64,000 bases of DNA. It comes from Halarcobacter ebronensis (GTDB taxonomy: Bacteria; Campylobacterota; Campylobacteria; Campylobacterales; Arcobacteraceae). The stretch lies in the NCBI RefSeq assembly GCF_013201825.1, contig NZ_CP053836.1, positions 2,356,001-2,420,000 of the forward strand. The letters are read 5' to 3'. Position 1 is the first letter of the stretch. Every line of letters starts with the position of its first letter. Under the pieces are notes generated by a model that did not search any database, was not told the DNA's origin, and saw only the letters and a program-made list of their open reading frames with translations. This document shows, piece after piece, positions 46,838 to 56,883 of the stretch. Made by a program: the position numbers and the translations under genes.

Positions 46838-47422
46838 TTATTTATGACTTGTTATTACTTCATCAATCAGACCATAAGCTTTTGCTTGTTCAGCACTCAT
46901 GAAGTTATCTCTATCTGTATCTTTTTCTAATACTTCCAAAGGTTGTCCAGTTTGCTCTGATAAAATATGATTCAAAGTATCTTTCATTCTTTGAATCTCT
47001 TTTGCTTGAATCTGAATATCTGTTGCTTGACCTTGAGCACCACCTAATGGTTGGTGAATCATAATTCTAGAGTTTGGTAAAGAGTATCTTTTACCTTTTA
47101 CTCCAGAAGATAATAAAAATGCCCCCATAGATGCAGCTTGACCTATACAAATAGTACAAACATCTGGTTTGATATAGTTCATAGTATCATAAATTGACAT
47201 ACCACTTGTAATTACTCCACCTGGAGAGTTGATATATAAATAGATGTCTTTATCTGGATCTTCAGCCTCTAAAAACAGTAGCTGTGCAACAATAGATGAC
47301 GCAACAGCATCATTTACCTCTCCACTTAACATAATAATTCTATCTTTAAGAAGTCTAGAGTAGATATCGTAACTTCTCTCACCTCTTCCACTTTTTTCAA
47401 CTACATATGGTATATAACTCAT
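46838..47422 (-). CDS. clpP: ATP-dependent Clp protease proteolytic subunit
   Basis: 194 residues. Catalytic Ser in [14 protein letters not shown], His in [10 protein letters not shown], and Asp in the [20 protein letters not shown] stretch. Full length. Confidence 0.98.
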   Translation of the reverse strand: MSYIPYVVEKSGRGERSYDIYSRLLKDRIIMLSGEVNDAVASSIVAQLLFLEAEDPDKDIYLYINSPGGVITSGMSIYDTMNYIKPDVCTICIGQAASMGAFLLSSGVKGKRYSLPNSRIMIHQPLGGAQGQATDIQIQAKEIQRMKDTLNHILSEQTGQPLEVLEKDTDRDNFMSAEQAKAYGLIDEVITSHK

Positions 47423-47437
47423 TTTCTATCCTAAGGT

Positions 47438-48739
47438 TTATTTTCCTAATTTTTCGTCTAATAATTTAGTAATTACTTTCTCTTCAATCATTGACATTTT
47501 AATAGCAGGTAAATATCCAGCTTCTTGGTATTTTTTTAATACATTTTGTGGATTTTGTCCAGTTTGTAGTGCCTCATAGTAGATTACTTGAGTTACTTCT
47601 TGGTCACTTACCTCTACACCTTCTGCTTTTGCTAAAGCATCTACAATAAATGTAGCTTTTACTGAATTTTCAGCATCTTCTCTTAACTCTTCTCTCATAG
47701 ACTCAACTTTAGAAGCATCCTCTTGTAAAGCTTTAATCTCTTCTTCTGTCATAGTTCTAACTTTGTTGTTAAGAGCAAAGTTAATCTCTTGATCAACTAT
47801 AGTTGTAGGAAGTGCAAATTTTAACTCATTTACAAGTTTATCTAAATAAGCAGGTTTTAACTCATCTCTATAGTATGCAGCTTTTGCTTCTAGTTTCATT
47901 TGCTCTTCAATTTTTGCTTTTAGTGTTTCAACTGTAGCATTCTCTTCCCCTGGAAGCATTTTTTTAGCAAAATCATCATTTATTTCACCAGCAGATTTCT
48001 CTTGGATCTCATGAAGTGTAACTTTAAATACAGCCTCTTTTCCAGCTAATGTTTTTTGTTGATAAGCTTCAGGGAATGTAACAACTACATCTTTTTGTTC
48101 TTCATATTTCATACCAATGATTTGCTCTTCAAATCCTGGAATAAATGAACCTGAACCAATCTCTAATGGATATTTCTCAGCTTTACCACCTTCAAATGCT
48201 ACACCATCAACAAAACCTTCAAAATCGATAACAGCGAAGTCACCCTCTTTTACCATTCTTTTTCTTTTGATTTTTTCTAATGGTGCAGAGTGTTTTGCCA
48301 TCTCTTCAATTCTAGCATCAATCTCTTTTGCATCAACAGCTTTATCTTCAACAGCAGGAACAAGTGCTTTATAGTCACCTAAATCAATATTAGGTTTAGA
48401 AGCAATTTGAATCTCAACATCAATAGAACCATCTTCTTTTCTATCGAATTTAGTTACACCAGGTTCACCAACTAAATCTTCATTTTTGATATCAAGTTCT
48501 TTTAATCCTTGGTTTAAAACCTCTCTTAAAGCTTCACCTTCAGCATCTTCTCTTAGTTTACTTCCGTATCTTTGTTTTACAACAGCTACAGGAACTTTAC
48601 CTTTTCTAAAACCTTGAACATCCATAGTTTTAGCAGCTTTGTTAGCTATTTTATCTATACTCTTTTCTACTGCTTCCGCAGAGATTGTTGAAGTAATAAC
48701 GGCATTTGCCTCATCAACTCTTTTTGCGTTAAATTCCAT
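47438..48739 (-). CDS. tig: Trigger factor
   Basis: 433 residues. Ribosome-binding domain with GFRKGKVP (about 43-50), FKBP domain (about 160-245: GDFAVIDFEGFVDGVAFEGGKAE) and C-terminal chaperone helices. First gene of the tig-clpP-def operon. Confidence 0.97.
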   Translation of the reverse strand: MEFNAKRVDEANAVITSTISAEAVEKSIDKIANKAAKTMDVQGFRKGKVPVAVVKQRYGSKLREDAEGEALREVLNQGLKELDIKNEDLVGEPGVTKFDRKEDGSIDVEIQIASKPNIDLGDYKALVPAVEDKAVDAKEIDARIEEMAKHSAPLEKIKRKRMVKEGDFAVIDFEGFVDGVAFEGGKAEKYPLEIGSGSFIPGFEEQIIGMKYEEQKDVVVTFPEAYQQKTLAGKEAVFKVTLHEIQEKSAGEINDDFAKKMLPGEENATVETLKAKIEEQMKLEAKAAYYRDELKPAYLDKLVNELKFALPTTIVDQEINFALNNKVRTMTEEEIKALQEDASKVESMREELREDAENSVKATFIVDALAKAEGVEVSDQEVTQVIYYEALQTGQNPQNVLKKYQEAGYLPAIKMSMIEEKVITKLLDEKLGK

Positions 48740-48828
48740 TAACTCTACTCCGATTTCTTTAATTTAGTCGTGATTTTATCTAACTTTTAATAAAATACCA
48801 ATTATATAAAATAAGAGAGTAAATCACT

Positions 48829-50565
48829 GTGCAATTTCTATACCCCAATGTCCTTTTTTTAATGTTGATTCCAATCTTCCTTTTAATGTTTTTAATTGTT
48901 ACAAATAAAGATAGATTTCAAAAATTCTTTTCTAAAGAGAGCCTAATTAAACTCTCTATTTCAAATAAAAATATGAATAAAACAACAAGAAATATATTAT
49001 TATTTATCACTCTTATTTTAATGACTATAGCTTTAGCAAGACCTGTTATGAATGAAAAAGAGCAAAGCTTTAAACAAGAAGTTGCTTCTATTGTTGTGGC
49101 AATTGATGTATCAAAATCAATGCTTGCAACTGATGTATATCCAAACAGATTAGCCTTCGCAAAACAAAAACTATTAAATCTAATAGAACTCTCAAAGAAA
49201 AATGCCCTAGCTGTAACTCTTTTTGGGAAAAACTCTTTTATATTATCCCCTGTCACTCAAGATTTTAACTCCCTGAAAATCTTAGTTGAAAACTTAAATA
49301 CAGGATTAAATTTTGACAATGGTTCAAATATTTTTTCAGCTTTAGAGACAACAAATAAACTTTTAAAAGATTATAAAAACAAAAATCTGATTTTGTTAAC
49401 AGATGGTGGAAATAATCAATCTTATGAAAAAGAGATAGAGTATGCAAAACAAAATAGTATTAATATCTATACTATAGCTATAGGAACAAAAAAACCAGCA
49501 CCAATAAAACTTGAAGATGGAAATTTTTTAACAAAAGAGGATGGTTCAATTATAACTGTAACTTTAAATGAAAATATAAAAAATTTAAGTCTTAGTACCA
49601 ATGGGGGTTATATTGAGTCTTCAAACTCTAATGATGATATAAAACAAATATTAGCTGATATAGACGCAAAATCTTCAAAAAAAGAGTTAGAATCAAAAAA
49701 ATTCAAGACCTATACTGAACTTTTTTATTATCCTTTGGCTTTTGCAATTTTTATACTTTTTATTGCTTTTTCTTCTCTTCCAAATTTAAAAAGAAGATCT
49801 TTGAAAACTCTTTTAACCTTTTTCCTTCTTGCAAATTTCACACAACAGAGCAAAGCTTTTGAGTTTGATTTTAAAAATATTGAAAAAGCAAATAAGTATT
49901 ATGAAAATAAAGATTATAAAAATGCCATAAAGGAGTATGAAAAAATTGCTAAAACTCCAGAAGCAAAATATAATTTAGCAAACTCTTACTATAAAAACAA
50001 TGAATATGACAAGGCTTTAAAAACATATAAAGAGGTAGTTAGTTCAAATAAAGAATTAGAGTATAAAAAACTTCACAATCTAGGTAACACTTATGTTAAA
50101 TTAAATGATTTACAAAATGCAAAAAAGATGTATGAAAATGCTTTAAAAATCAAAGAAGATAAAGAGACCAAAGAGAACTTAAAAAAAGTAGAAGAGGCTT
50201 TGAACAAAAAAGAGAATAAACAAAACAAACCTGAAAATCAAAATAACAAAGATGATAAAAACAAAGAACAAGAGCAGAACAAAGACTCTCAAAAACAGAA
50301 CAAAGATTCACAAGAGCAAAAAGAGAATAAACAAAATAGCAATAAAGAACAAAAAAACAAAGAAGATAAAGAGAAAGAGTCTAATAAAAATCAACAAATA
50401 AATAAAACTCAAAAAGAGAATTTAGAGCAAACTGCAAAAGAACCAAAAAAAATAAGTGATTTGGAAGAGAAAAAATGGTTAGAAGAGCTTCAAAAACAAA
50501 AGACTCCTGTACTATTAAAAAAGGTTGAGACAAAGAGTGAAGATAACTCTTCAACTCCTTGGTAG
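48829..50565 (+). CDS. BatB-type VWA membrane protein fused to TPR repeats
   Basis: 578 residues, GTG start preceded by AGAGAG. An N-terminal aerotolerance-type segment with two membrane helices (about 8-25, 58-76) and a VWA domain with MIDAS DVSKSMLATD (about 90-290) are followed by a further helix (about 300-318). Two or three TPRs follow (about 345-460: NKYYENKDYKNAIKEYEKIA). The tail to about 560 is a low-complexity run of K, E, N and Q. Elsewhere BatB and BatC are separate genes; here they are joined. Role probably in periplasmic or membrane stress. Confidence 0.85.
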   Translation: MQFLYPNVLFLMLIPIFLLMFLIVTNKDRFQKFFSKESLIKLSISNKNMNKTTRNILLFITLILMTIALARPVMNEKEQSFKQEVASIVVAIDVSKSMLATDVYPNRLAFAKQKLLNLIELSKKNALAVTLFGKNSFILSPVTQDFNSLKILVENLNTGLNFDNGSNIFSALETTNKLLKDYKNKNLILLTDGGNNQSYEKEIEYAKQNSINIYTIAIGTKKPAPIKLEDGNFLTKEDGSIITVTLNENIKNLSLSTNGGYIESSNSNDDIKQILADIDAKSSKKELESKKFKTYTELFYYPLAFAIFILFIAFSSLPNLKRRSLKTLLTFFLLANFTQQSKAFEFDFKNIEKANKYYENKDYKNAIKEYEKIAKTPEAKYNLANSYYKNNEYDKALKTYKEVVSSNKELEYKKLHNLGNTYVKLNDLQNAKKMYENALKIKEDKETKENLKKVEEALNKKENKQNKPENQNNKDDKNKEQEQNKDSQKQNKDSQEQKENKQNSNKEQKNKEDKEKESNKNQQINKTQKENLEQTAKEPKKISDLEEKKWLEELQKQKTPVLLKKVETKSEDNSSTPW

Positions 50566-50567
50566 AA

Positions 50568-51689
50568 TTAGTAATTTTGAGATTTTCTCATCTGCATTAG
50601 CTCTTTTTGAACTGAAATATTTATATTTTCATCAGCTTCAAAATTAAGAGCATAATTTCTTCCATCATAATCAACAGAGTTAAGAATAATCTTCATAGCT
50701 TCAAGTCTTGCTAGATGTTTGTCATCACTTCTTACAACATGCCAAGGTGCTGCTCTTGAAGAAGTTCTTCTTAACATTTCATATTTTTTTTCAGAGAATT
50801 CTGCCCACAAGTCTTGTGCTTGCATATCAACTTCTGAAAATTTCCATTGTCTTAATGGGTCATTTATTCTTCTATCAAATCTTCTTTTTTGTTCATCTTT
50901 TGAAACAGAGAAATATAGTTTAATTAGAATCATTCCTTGTCTAACTAAATCTTGTTCAAAATTTACAACATCTTCCATAAAAATTTCATACTCTTCTTTT
51001 GTACAAAATCCAAAGATTGGCTCTACCATAGCTCTGTTATACCAGCTTCTATCAAACAAAACTATCTCTCCACCTGTTGGGAAATGTTGGATATATCTTT
51101 GAAAAAACCACTGATTTTTTTGTGTATCTGTTGGTTTACCAAGAGCAACAACTCTATAGTGTTTGTTATTCATATATCTAGTGATTCGTCTAATTGCTCC
51201 ACCTTTTCCTGAAGCATCTCTACCTTCAAAAAGAATAATCATTCTTAAGTTTTGTGCTTCAAGATAGTTTTGAAGTTTAATAAGCTCAATTTGATACTGT
51301 TTTAACTCTTCTAAATCATATATTTTTTGAATACCATCTTTTAGAACTTGAGGATCAACATCTTTAAAATCACCTAAAATTGATTTTAGTGCTTTATTCT
51401 CCTCCATAAGTTTTTGATTTTTTTCCACATCTATAGGCGAACTATTTTTTAGCTTTTGTGTTGGAATCTCTTCCTCAGGAGTATTTACAATAGAGTCTCT
51501 AAACTTTTGCAACAGAGTCAATGCAGCTTTTTTTGTCAAATTATCTTTTTTTGTATATCCCAAAACTTTAACATATCTTTTTTTATCATATTGAAATCTT
51601 GCAATATATTTTTTACCAAATGCAGGATGTGCAGCTTTTGATATATACAATCCACTATAATTTGTTTTTTCAAAATCACTTAAATTCAT
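50568..51689 (-). CDS. ppk2: PPK2-family polyphosphate kinase with integrase-arm-like N-terminus
   Basis: 373 residues. The PPK2 core (about 120-345) has Walker A FEGRDASGKGGAIRRI, lid/Walker B region VLFDRSWYNRAMVEPIFGFC and KLYFSVSKDEQKRRFDRRINDP. It moves phosphate between polyphosphate and nucleotides. The first 70 residues (SGLYISKAAHPAFGKKYIARF, KRYVKVLGYTKKDNLTKKAA) look like the three-strand arm-binding domain of phage integrases, which is not part of PPK2. It is 6 bp downstream of a second PPK2. Confidence 0.92.
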   Translation of the reverse strand: MNLSDFEKTNYSGLYISKAAHPAFGKKYIARFQYDKKRYVKVLGYTKKDNLTKKAALTLLQKFRDSIVNTPEEEIPTQKLKNSSPIDVEKNQKLMEENKALKSILGDFKDVDPQVLKDGIQKIYDLEELKQYQIELIKLQNYLEAQNLRMIILFEGRDASGKGGAIRRITRYMNNKHYRVVALGKPTDTQKNQWFFQRYIQHFPTGGEIVLFDRSWYNRAMVEPIFGFCTKEEYEIFMEDVVNFEQDLVRQGMILIKLYFSVSKDEQKRRFDRRINDPLRQWKFSEVDMQAQDLWAEFSEKKYEMLRRTSSRAAPWHVVRSDDKHLARLEAMKIILNSVDYDGRNYALNFEADENINISVQKELMQMRKSQNY

Positions 51690-51695
51690 TTTCTC

Positions 51696-52622
51696 TTAGG
51701 CCTTTTCAAATTTATTTTTTTGTTCCATATTTGCTAATTCTTCTTTTCCCGTACACAAAATAGTTCTATCTATTTTCATCTCATGTCCCATCTCTTTGTT
51801 TGGGTACTCAACTTGAGAAAGAATATGTCTAATGCAGTTCAATCTTGCACTTTTTTTATTATCACTTTTGATAATTATCCAAGGTGCAGGTTCAGTATTT
51901 GATGACATAAGCATCGAAAACTTTGCAATAGTATATTTATCCCATAGTGTTTGTGATTCTTTATCAACAGGAGATAATTTATACTGTTTTAATGGATCAA
52001 TTTCTCTTTTTTTAAATCTTCTAGCTTGCTCTTTTTTTGAGACAGAAAAATAGTATTTAAGCAAAATTATTCCCGATTTGACTAACATGTTTTCAAACTC
52101 AGGAACTTCTCTTAAAAACTCATGGTGTTCTTCTGAGGTACAAAATCCCATAACAGGTTCAACCCCTGCTCTATTGTACCAACTTCTATCAAACAAAACT
52201 ATCTCGCCCGCACTTGGAAGATGCTCAGTATATCTTTGAAAATACCACTGGGTTTTTTCCACATCACTAGGTTTTTCTAGAGCAACTACCCTTGCACCTC
52301 TGGGATTTAGATGTTCAGTGATTCTTTTAATTGTACCACCTTTACCTGCTGCATCTCTTCCTTCAAAAAGCATCAAAACCTTAAGACCTTGGTCCTTTAC
52401 ATGGTTTTGAAATTTCAAAAGTTCAATTTGAAGTAGTGTCAACTCTCTTTCATACTCAAGAGTCTCTTTTTTTACCCAAATTTGAACTTTTTTACCTTTC
52501 TCTTGAAGGATTTTTCTCTCTCTTGCATAGTTTTTTGGTGTATGGATCTCATCTTCGTGAGTATCTATCTCTTCACCATCGTCAAATTCACTCTTTATGA
52601 TAGCTCTATCTTGTCCCATCAT
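51696..52622 (-). CDS. ppk2: PPK2-family polyphosphate kinase, second paralogue
   Basis: 308 residues. Walker A FEGRDAAGKGGTIKRI, VLFDRSWYNRAGVEPVMGFC and KYYFSVSKKEQARRFKKREIDP. It has a plain short N-terminus unlike its neighbour. Tandem PPK2 genes may differ in preference for ADP or GDP, or in direction; sequence alone does not tell. Confidence 0.95.
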   Translation of the reverse strand: MMGQDRAIIKSEFDDGEEIDTHEDEIHTPKNYARERKILQEKGKKVQIWVKKETLEYERELTLLQIELLKFQNHVKDQGLKVLMLFEGRDAAGKGGTIKRITEHLNPRGARVVALEKPSDVEKTQWYFQRYTEHLPSAGEIVLFDRSWYNRAGVEPVMGFCTSEEHHEFLREVPEFENMLVKSGIILLKYYFSVSKKEQARRFKKREIDPLKQYKLSPVDKESQTLWDKYTIAKFSMLMSSNTEPAPWIIIKSDNKKSARLNCIRHILSQVEYPNKEMGHEMKIDRTILCTGKEELANMEQKNKFEKA

Positions 52623-52634
52623 CGCAAGAATCCT

Positions 52635-53780
52635 TTATGAAAGTCTAGATTTGTAGTCATTATATCCAAAATCTTTTACAATTTGGTAACACTCTTCGTT
52701 TAGTTTTAATACAATAGATGGTAACTTAATTCCATTAAAAGTAGTAGTCTTTACCATTGTATAATGTATCATATCTTCTAAAATAATTTTATCGCCTACT
52801 TTTAAAGGTTCATCAAATGAATAATCTCCGATAATATCACCAGCAAGACAAGTATTCCCACCTAATCTATAAGTGTGTAGTTTTACACCTGGAATATTAG
52901 TATTTCTTATCTCTGCTCTATAAGGCATTGCTAAAGTATCTGGCATATGTGCTTCAGCTGAAGTATCTAAGATGGCTATTGGCATTTGATTTTTAATAAT
53001 ATCTAACACAGTAGCCACTAAGTAACCTGTTTTCCAGCCCACTGCTTCACCTGGCTCCATATATACTTCTAAATGAGGATATCTACTTTTAAAATCTTTT
53101 AAAAGAGAGATTAAACCTTCAACATCATAGTCAGCCCTTGTAATATGGTGTCCTCCACCAAAGTTCACCCATTTCATTTGAGCTAAAAGATCTCCAAATC
53201 TCTCTTCAAAGTTTTTTAAAGCCCCTTGAAGTGCATCAACATTTTGTTCGCAAAGTGCATGAAAATGAAGACCATCAACATCTGCAAGATTATCTTCTTG
53301 GAAATTCTCTTTTGTAATTCCAAGTCTTGAAAAAGCACCACAAGGGTTATAAAGATCAACTTCAACAGAAGAGTACTCTGGATTTACCCTAAGTCCTATA
53401 GATGTTTTACCTTTTGCTTTTTCTCTATATCTATTTAGTTGATTAAAAGAGTTAAATACCACATGGTTTGAAATCTCTATAATCTCATCTATCTCTTCAT
53501 CTTTAAAAGCTGGAGAGTAAGTATGAACCTCTTTTTTGAACTCTTCTTTTGCTAAAAGAGCTTCATGTAAACCACTTGCACAACACCCTTTTAGAAAGTC
53601 TTTACAAATATCAAAAGTTGACCAAAGTGCAAAACCTTTTAAAGCTAAAAGAATATTTACCCCTGTCTCATCTTGAACTCTTTTAAGAAGCTCTAAATTC
53701 TTTTTTAAAAGTTCAACTTCACAAACAAAAGCAGGACTTGGAAGCTCTTCTACACTCTTTACCGTATTACTCTTCATCAT
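52635..53780 (-). CDS. nspC: Carboxynorspermidine decarboxylase
   Basis: PLP-dependent alanine-racemase-fold enzyme. I prefer the ATG at 53780 ([21 protein letters not shown]); a longer frame begins at 53789. Substrate and cofactor motifs: LALKGFALW (PLP lysine), [41 protein letters not shown]. It makes spermidine or norspermidine from the carboxy form produced by the enzyme at 54273. Overlaps rubredoxin end. Confidence 0.95.
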   Translation of the reverse strand: MMKSNTVKSVEELPSPAFVCEVELLKKNLELLKRVQDETGVNILLALKGFALWSTFDICKDFLKGCCASGLHEALLAKEEFKKEVHTYSPAFKDEEIDEIIEISNHVVFNSFNQLNRYREKAKGKTSIGLRVNPEYSSVEVDLYNPCGAFSRLGITKENFQEDNLADVDGLHFHALCEQNVDALQGALKNFEERFGDLLAQMKWVNFGGGHHITRADYDVEGLISLLKDFKSRYPHLEVYMEPGEAVGWKTGYLVATVLDIIKNQMPIAILDTSAEAHMPDTLAMPYRAEIRNTNIPGVKLHTYRLGGNTCLAGDIIGDYSFDEPLKVGDKIILEDMIHYTMVKTTTFNGIKLPSIVLKLNEECYQIVKDFGYNDYKSRLS

Positions 53781-53934
53781 ATGGCTCAAAATCTTCTTTT
53801 CCTACACCACAATCTGGACATGACCAATCCTCTGGTAAATCTTCAAATGGTGTTCCTGGCTCAATTCCACTATCTTCATCACCTAATGCTGGATCATATA
53901 TATAATCACAAATCGTACAGATATATTTTTGCAT
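53767..53934 (-). CDS. Rubredoxin
   Basis: The proper start is the ATG at 53934 ([15 protein letters not shown]), 8 bp after AAAGGAG; this gives 55 residues, standard for rubredoxin. Iron ligands CTICDY and CPDCGV are both present with the usual spacing. Electron carrier, often for oxygen or peroxide detoxification. Confidence 0.96.
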   Translation of the reverse strand: MQKYICTICDYIYDPALGDEDSGIEPGTPFEDLPEDWSCPDCGVGKEDFEPYDEE

Positions 53935-53940
53935 GAATAC

Positions 53941-54272
53941 TCCTTTAAAAGTGGAAACCACTTTTAAAGGAATCCACTTCTTTTATAATTTCTTTCAACA
54001 AAATAGCGAAGCTATCTTTAAAGAAACAAACTCTAAAGAGAACAACTAGTTGTTCTTAATAAATGGTTCCCATTTTAAAGGAATCCACTTCTTCTATAAT
54101 TTCTTTCAACAAAATAGCGAAGCTATCAAACTATTAACTATTCCACATTAAAACTGTAGAATAGTTATATTTTAGCAAATTCAAGGCTTGAAAAATTTTT
54201 TGAGAGGAGTTTACATAAAAGTAAATGACTCTCAATAAAATTTTTTGTAAACGAAGAATTTACAAAATAGAA
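53941..54272. repeat. Gene-free stretch made of hairpins and a 55-bp direct repeat
   Basis: Contains a perfect 14-bp stem (TCCTTTAAAAGTGG...CCACTTTTAAAGGA, 53941-53971), a 55-bp direct repeat (53962-54016 and 54073-54127, one mismatch), and an 18-bp palindrome AGAACAACTAGTTGTTCT (54039-54056). Further pairs are AACTATTC/GAATAGTT, a long imperfect hairpin around 54190-54250, and TTTGTAAA/TTTACAAA at its end. Each copy of the repeat ends in a small hairpin ATAGC-GAA-GCTAT. No coding seen. Confidence 0.75.
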
Positions 54273-55469
54273 CTATTCTAGCTCTAATATTTTCCAAGGA
54301 AGCCCCTGAGTCATCAACTCATCCATAAATGGTTTAGCATCAAACTCTTCTATATTGAATACTCCCTTACCATCCCAAATACCTTTATAAAGCATTTTTG
54401 TTCCAATCATTGCAGGAACTCCTGTAGTATAACTAACTGCTTGAGCTCCTGTCTCTTTATAACACTCTTGATGGTCACAAACATTATAGATGTAGATTTT
54501 TTTCTTTTTACCATCTTTTAAACCTTCAATAATACAACCAATATTTGTTTTACCAACTGTTCTAGGACCCAAGCTTGCAGGATCTGGTAAAAGTGTAGTT
54601 AAAAACTCAATTGGAATAATCTCTACACCTTTGTGCATTACTGGTTCAATTCCCAACATTCCCACATTTTGTAGGCAGTTCATATGTTGGATATAAGAAT
54701 CACCAAAAGTCATAAAGAATCTAATTCTTTTTAGTCCTTTAATATTTTTTGATAATGACTCTAACTCTTCATGGTATAGTAAATATGAAGGTTTTACTCC
54801 AACTTCTGGATAATCATGCTCAACTCTTATTTCCAATGGTTTAGTCTCAATCCATTTTCCATCTTCCCAGTATCTACCATTTGCAGATACTTCTCTTAAG
54901 TTGATTTCTGGATTAAAGTTTGTTGCAAAAGGGTATCCATGGTCACCTGCATTACAATCCATAATGTCTATATAATGAATCTCATCAAATAGATTTTGTT
55001 GAGCATAAGCACAATAAACTCCTGTAACACCTGGGTCAAAACCACTTCCTAAAAGTGCTTTAATTCCAGCTTCTTCAAACTGTTCATCCCTAGCCCATTG
55101 AAGTTTGTACTCAAATTTAGCTTCATCTGGGTGCTCATAGTTTGCAGTATCCACATAATCAACTTTACATTTTGTACAAGCATCCATAATTGTTAAATCT
55201 TGATACGGAAGTGCCACATTTAAAACAACTTTTGGATTAAGTTTGTTGATTAACTCTACTAAACTATCCACGCTGTCTGCGTCAACTTGTGCAACACCAA
55301 TCTCAACACCTTGGTTCTTTTTAATATCTGCAGCGATTGCTTCGCACTTTGATAAAGTTCTAGAAGCTAGTGTTATTTTTTCGAATGTATCAATATTCAT
55401 AGCACACTTAACTGTGGCAACTCTACTTACTCCACCCGCACCGATTATTAAAATACCTTTTTTATCCAT
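54273..55469 (-). CDS. Carboxynorspermidine synthase (saccharopine dehydrogenase family)
   Basis: I choose the ATG at 55469 (MDKKGILIIGAGGVSRV), 7 bp after GGAG; 398 residues. Rossmann motif GAGGVSRVATVKCA, then the LYS1-like middle (LGSGFDPGVTGVYCAYAQ; MDCNAGDHGYPFATNFNPEINLREVS) characteristic of CASDH. It condenses aspartate semialdehyde with a diamine; nspC then decarboxylates. Together they are the alternative spermidine/norspermidine route. Confidence 0.93.
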   Translation of the reverse strand: MDKKGILIIGAGGVSRVATVKCAMNIDTFEKITLASRTLSKCEAIAADIKKNQGVEIGVAQVDADSVDSLVELINKLNPKVVLNVALPYQDLTIMDACTKCKVDYVDTANYEHPDEAKFEYKLQWARDEQFEEAGIKALLGSGFDPGVTGVYCAYAQQNLFDEIHYIDIMDCNAGDHGYPFATNFNPEINLREVSANGRYWEDGKWIETKPLEIRVEHDYPEVGVKPSYLLYHEELESLSKNIKGLKRIRFFMTFGDSYIQHMNCLQNVGMLGIEPVMHKGVEIIPIEFLTTLLPDPASLGPRTVGKTNIGCIIEGLKDGKKKKIYIYNVCDHQECYKETGAQAVSYTTGVPAMIGTKMLYKGIWDGKGVFNIEEFDAKPFMDELMTQGLPWKILELE

Positions 55470-55588
55470 TAAAATCTCCAATAAAAATATCAATATTATA
55501 AGATTAGTTTTGTAAAAAAGTGGTAAATTTTGTTACTACTTGTGTCTCTAATTTGTAACCACTTGAAAATGGCTTCCAATAAAAACAC

Positions 55589-55617
55589 TTGAAAAACAAT
55601 TTTTCTTTTGATATAAT
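55589..55617 (+). promoter_or_regulatory. ssrA promoter
   Basis: TTGAAA (55589-55594), 17-bp spacer, TATAAT (55612-55617). Expected start about 55624, 13 bp before the mature tmRNA 5' end. Confidence 0.75.
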
Positions 55618-55636
55618 TCGCACCTGTCTTCACACT

Positions 55637-56033
55637 GGGGGTGACTTGGTATCGATTAGAGCAGTGAGGATCAGTTGCATGTCGGCCTGAGCATGCCGTT
55701 ACGCGGCTCATTTTTTTTAGACGCAAACAATACAAATTACGCTCCAGCTTACGCAAAAGCTGCGTAAGTTTAACAACTTATAGGACTCGCCTAACGGCTT
55801 GAGACCTCGGAGGTTCACTCAGTAGATTCTATCTATGCTGATTATAGTGGATTCACCCAGATAGATTATCTTAAAAGGATTGATTGACCTTTTTTGAGAC
55901 ATTTTAAATCTTAGCTTTTTAGTTGCCTTGCGAGTTGTGCTGCTAGAAAGTGAAATTTTACAACTCCTCTAAACATGTAGACGCTGGTAGTAATTGTTTT
56001 AAGACTCCGGTTCAATCCCGGACACCTCCACCA
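55637..56033 (+). ncRNA. ssrA: tmRNA
   Basis: 397 bases. The 5' GGGGGTG pairs with 3' CACCTCC, followed by ACCA, so CCA is encoded. T-arm TCCGGTTCAATCCCGGA is present. The tag frame runs from GCA at 55723 to TAA at 55767 and encodes ANNTNYAPAYAKAA, close to the campylobacterial tag. It rescues stalled ribosomes. Its 3' end is a common integration target, and accessory DNA follows; no repeat of the 3' end was found nearby. Confidence 0.96.
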
Positions 56034-56165
56034 TATTTCAGAAAAATTACAAAAACTTTTAATAGGATTGTGCTCACTGAGAGTGGCACAAATAATCTTG
56101 CATTTTTTTCAAAGATTTCAACAATAAAACCTATGGTTTTATAATCTCTATTGTGCACACGCTTA

Positions 56166-56222
56166 TTACTTTTTGGTGTCAAAAAGTAATAAAGCGCTAC
56201 TCTCGAAGAGAGAGCAAGAGAA
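56166..56222 (+). repeat. Hairpin repeat, copy A (left of SatD module)
   Basis: A perfect 13-bp stem TTATTACTTTTTG/CAAAAAGTAATAA (56163-56192) is followed by AAGCGCTAC and CAAGAGAA. The same order (stem, AAGCGCTAC, CAAGAGAA) recurs at 57913-57970 on the same strand. The TTGTGCACAC at 56151-56160 recurs inverted at 57986-57995. Confidence 0.65.
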
Positions 56223-56280
56223 TCTACAAGCTTTAGCTTTTAGTAAAAGAGGTCATTACTCTATAAAGTATGAAAAAAAT

Positions 56281-56883
56281 TTAACTTCCTTTTGGATTGT
56301 GAGTAACTGAACTAAGAATATAATCTACAATACCTAAATTATTAATTTTATCAAAAGCTATAAATACCATTGAAATCACAATTGCAAACAATAAACTTAA
56401 CATCGAACCTATTAAAAAATATTCAGCCTTGATTTGTTTATCTATCTCTTTATATCTAGCAATAGTTTTAAACACAATAACAATAGATATTAACGTCCAA
56501 TTTTGAGATACTACCCCTATAAAATATAATATTCTTTCAATAAAACCTATAATTCTAGAATTGTTATCTACTTCTATATCACTATTTTTATCTAATGGTT
56601 TAACTGTTTCAATAATCTCTTCTATGATTGTCTCAGTAGATGTAGAGTTGTTAGTTATTATTTTCTTTATTTTTGTTTGATTTTCAGATTTTTCTGAACT
56701 TGTATTAGTTTTTATTTTCAATATTATATTTTCTATAAAGTCATTGACACAATACAATAACACTAAACTTGTAGAAAATAGAAAAATAATAGAAAAAAAT
56801 CTATTTAAACCGATATCAAAACATTTAGATACAAGAGTAAATATAACAATTGATAAAAAAATAAATATAGATGATTTATTCAA
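56281..56883 (-). CDS. Membrane partner of SatD-like protein
   Basis: 200 residues with two N-terminal membrane segments (about 5-25, 30-50), a charged, Thr/Glu-rich cytoplasmic linker (about 55-110) and two C-terminal segments. The C-terminal part reads IGFIERILYF, VFKTIARYKEI, AEYFLIGSMLSLLFAI. From memory this matches the C-terminal region of proteins annotated DUF3307 that often neighbour SatD. The usual DUF3307 N-terminal motif is missing. It overlaps the SatD-like gene by 8 bp. Confidence 0.6.
   Translation of the reverse strand: MNKSSIFIFLSIVIFTLVSKCFDIGLNRFFSIIFLFSTSLVLLYCVNDFIENIILKIKTNTSSEKSENQTKIKKIITNNSTSTETIIEEIIETVKPLDKNSDIEVDNNSRIIGFIERILYFIGVVSQNWTLISIVIVFKTIARYKEIDKQIKAEYFLIGSMLSLLFAIVISMVFIAFDKINNLGIVDYILSSVTHNPKGS

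Noticed and set aside
50719-51102. 127-residue frame antisense to PPK2
   Set aside because: Shadow frame; the PPK2 coding strand is clearly conserved.
55496-55756. 86-residue frame across the tmRNA 5' half
   Set aside because: Overlaps ssrA on the opposite strand, no motifs.
55950-56144. 64-residue frame over the tmRNA 3' end
   Set aside because: Starts inside tmRNA and contains its T-arm; chance frame.
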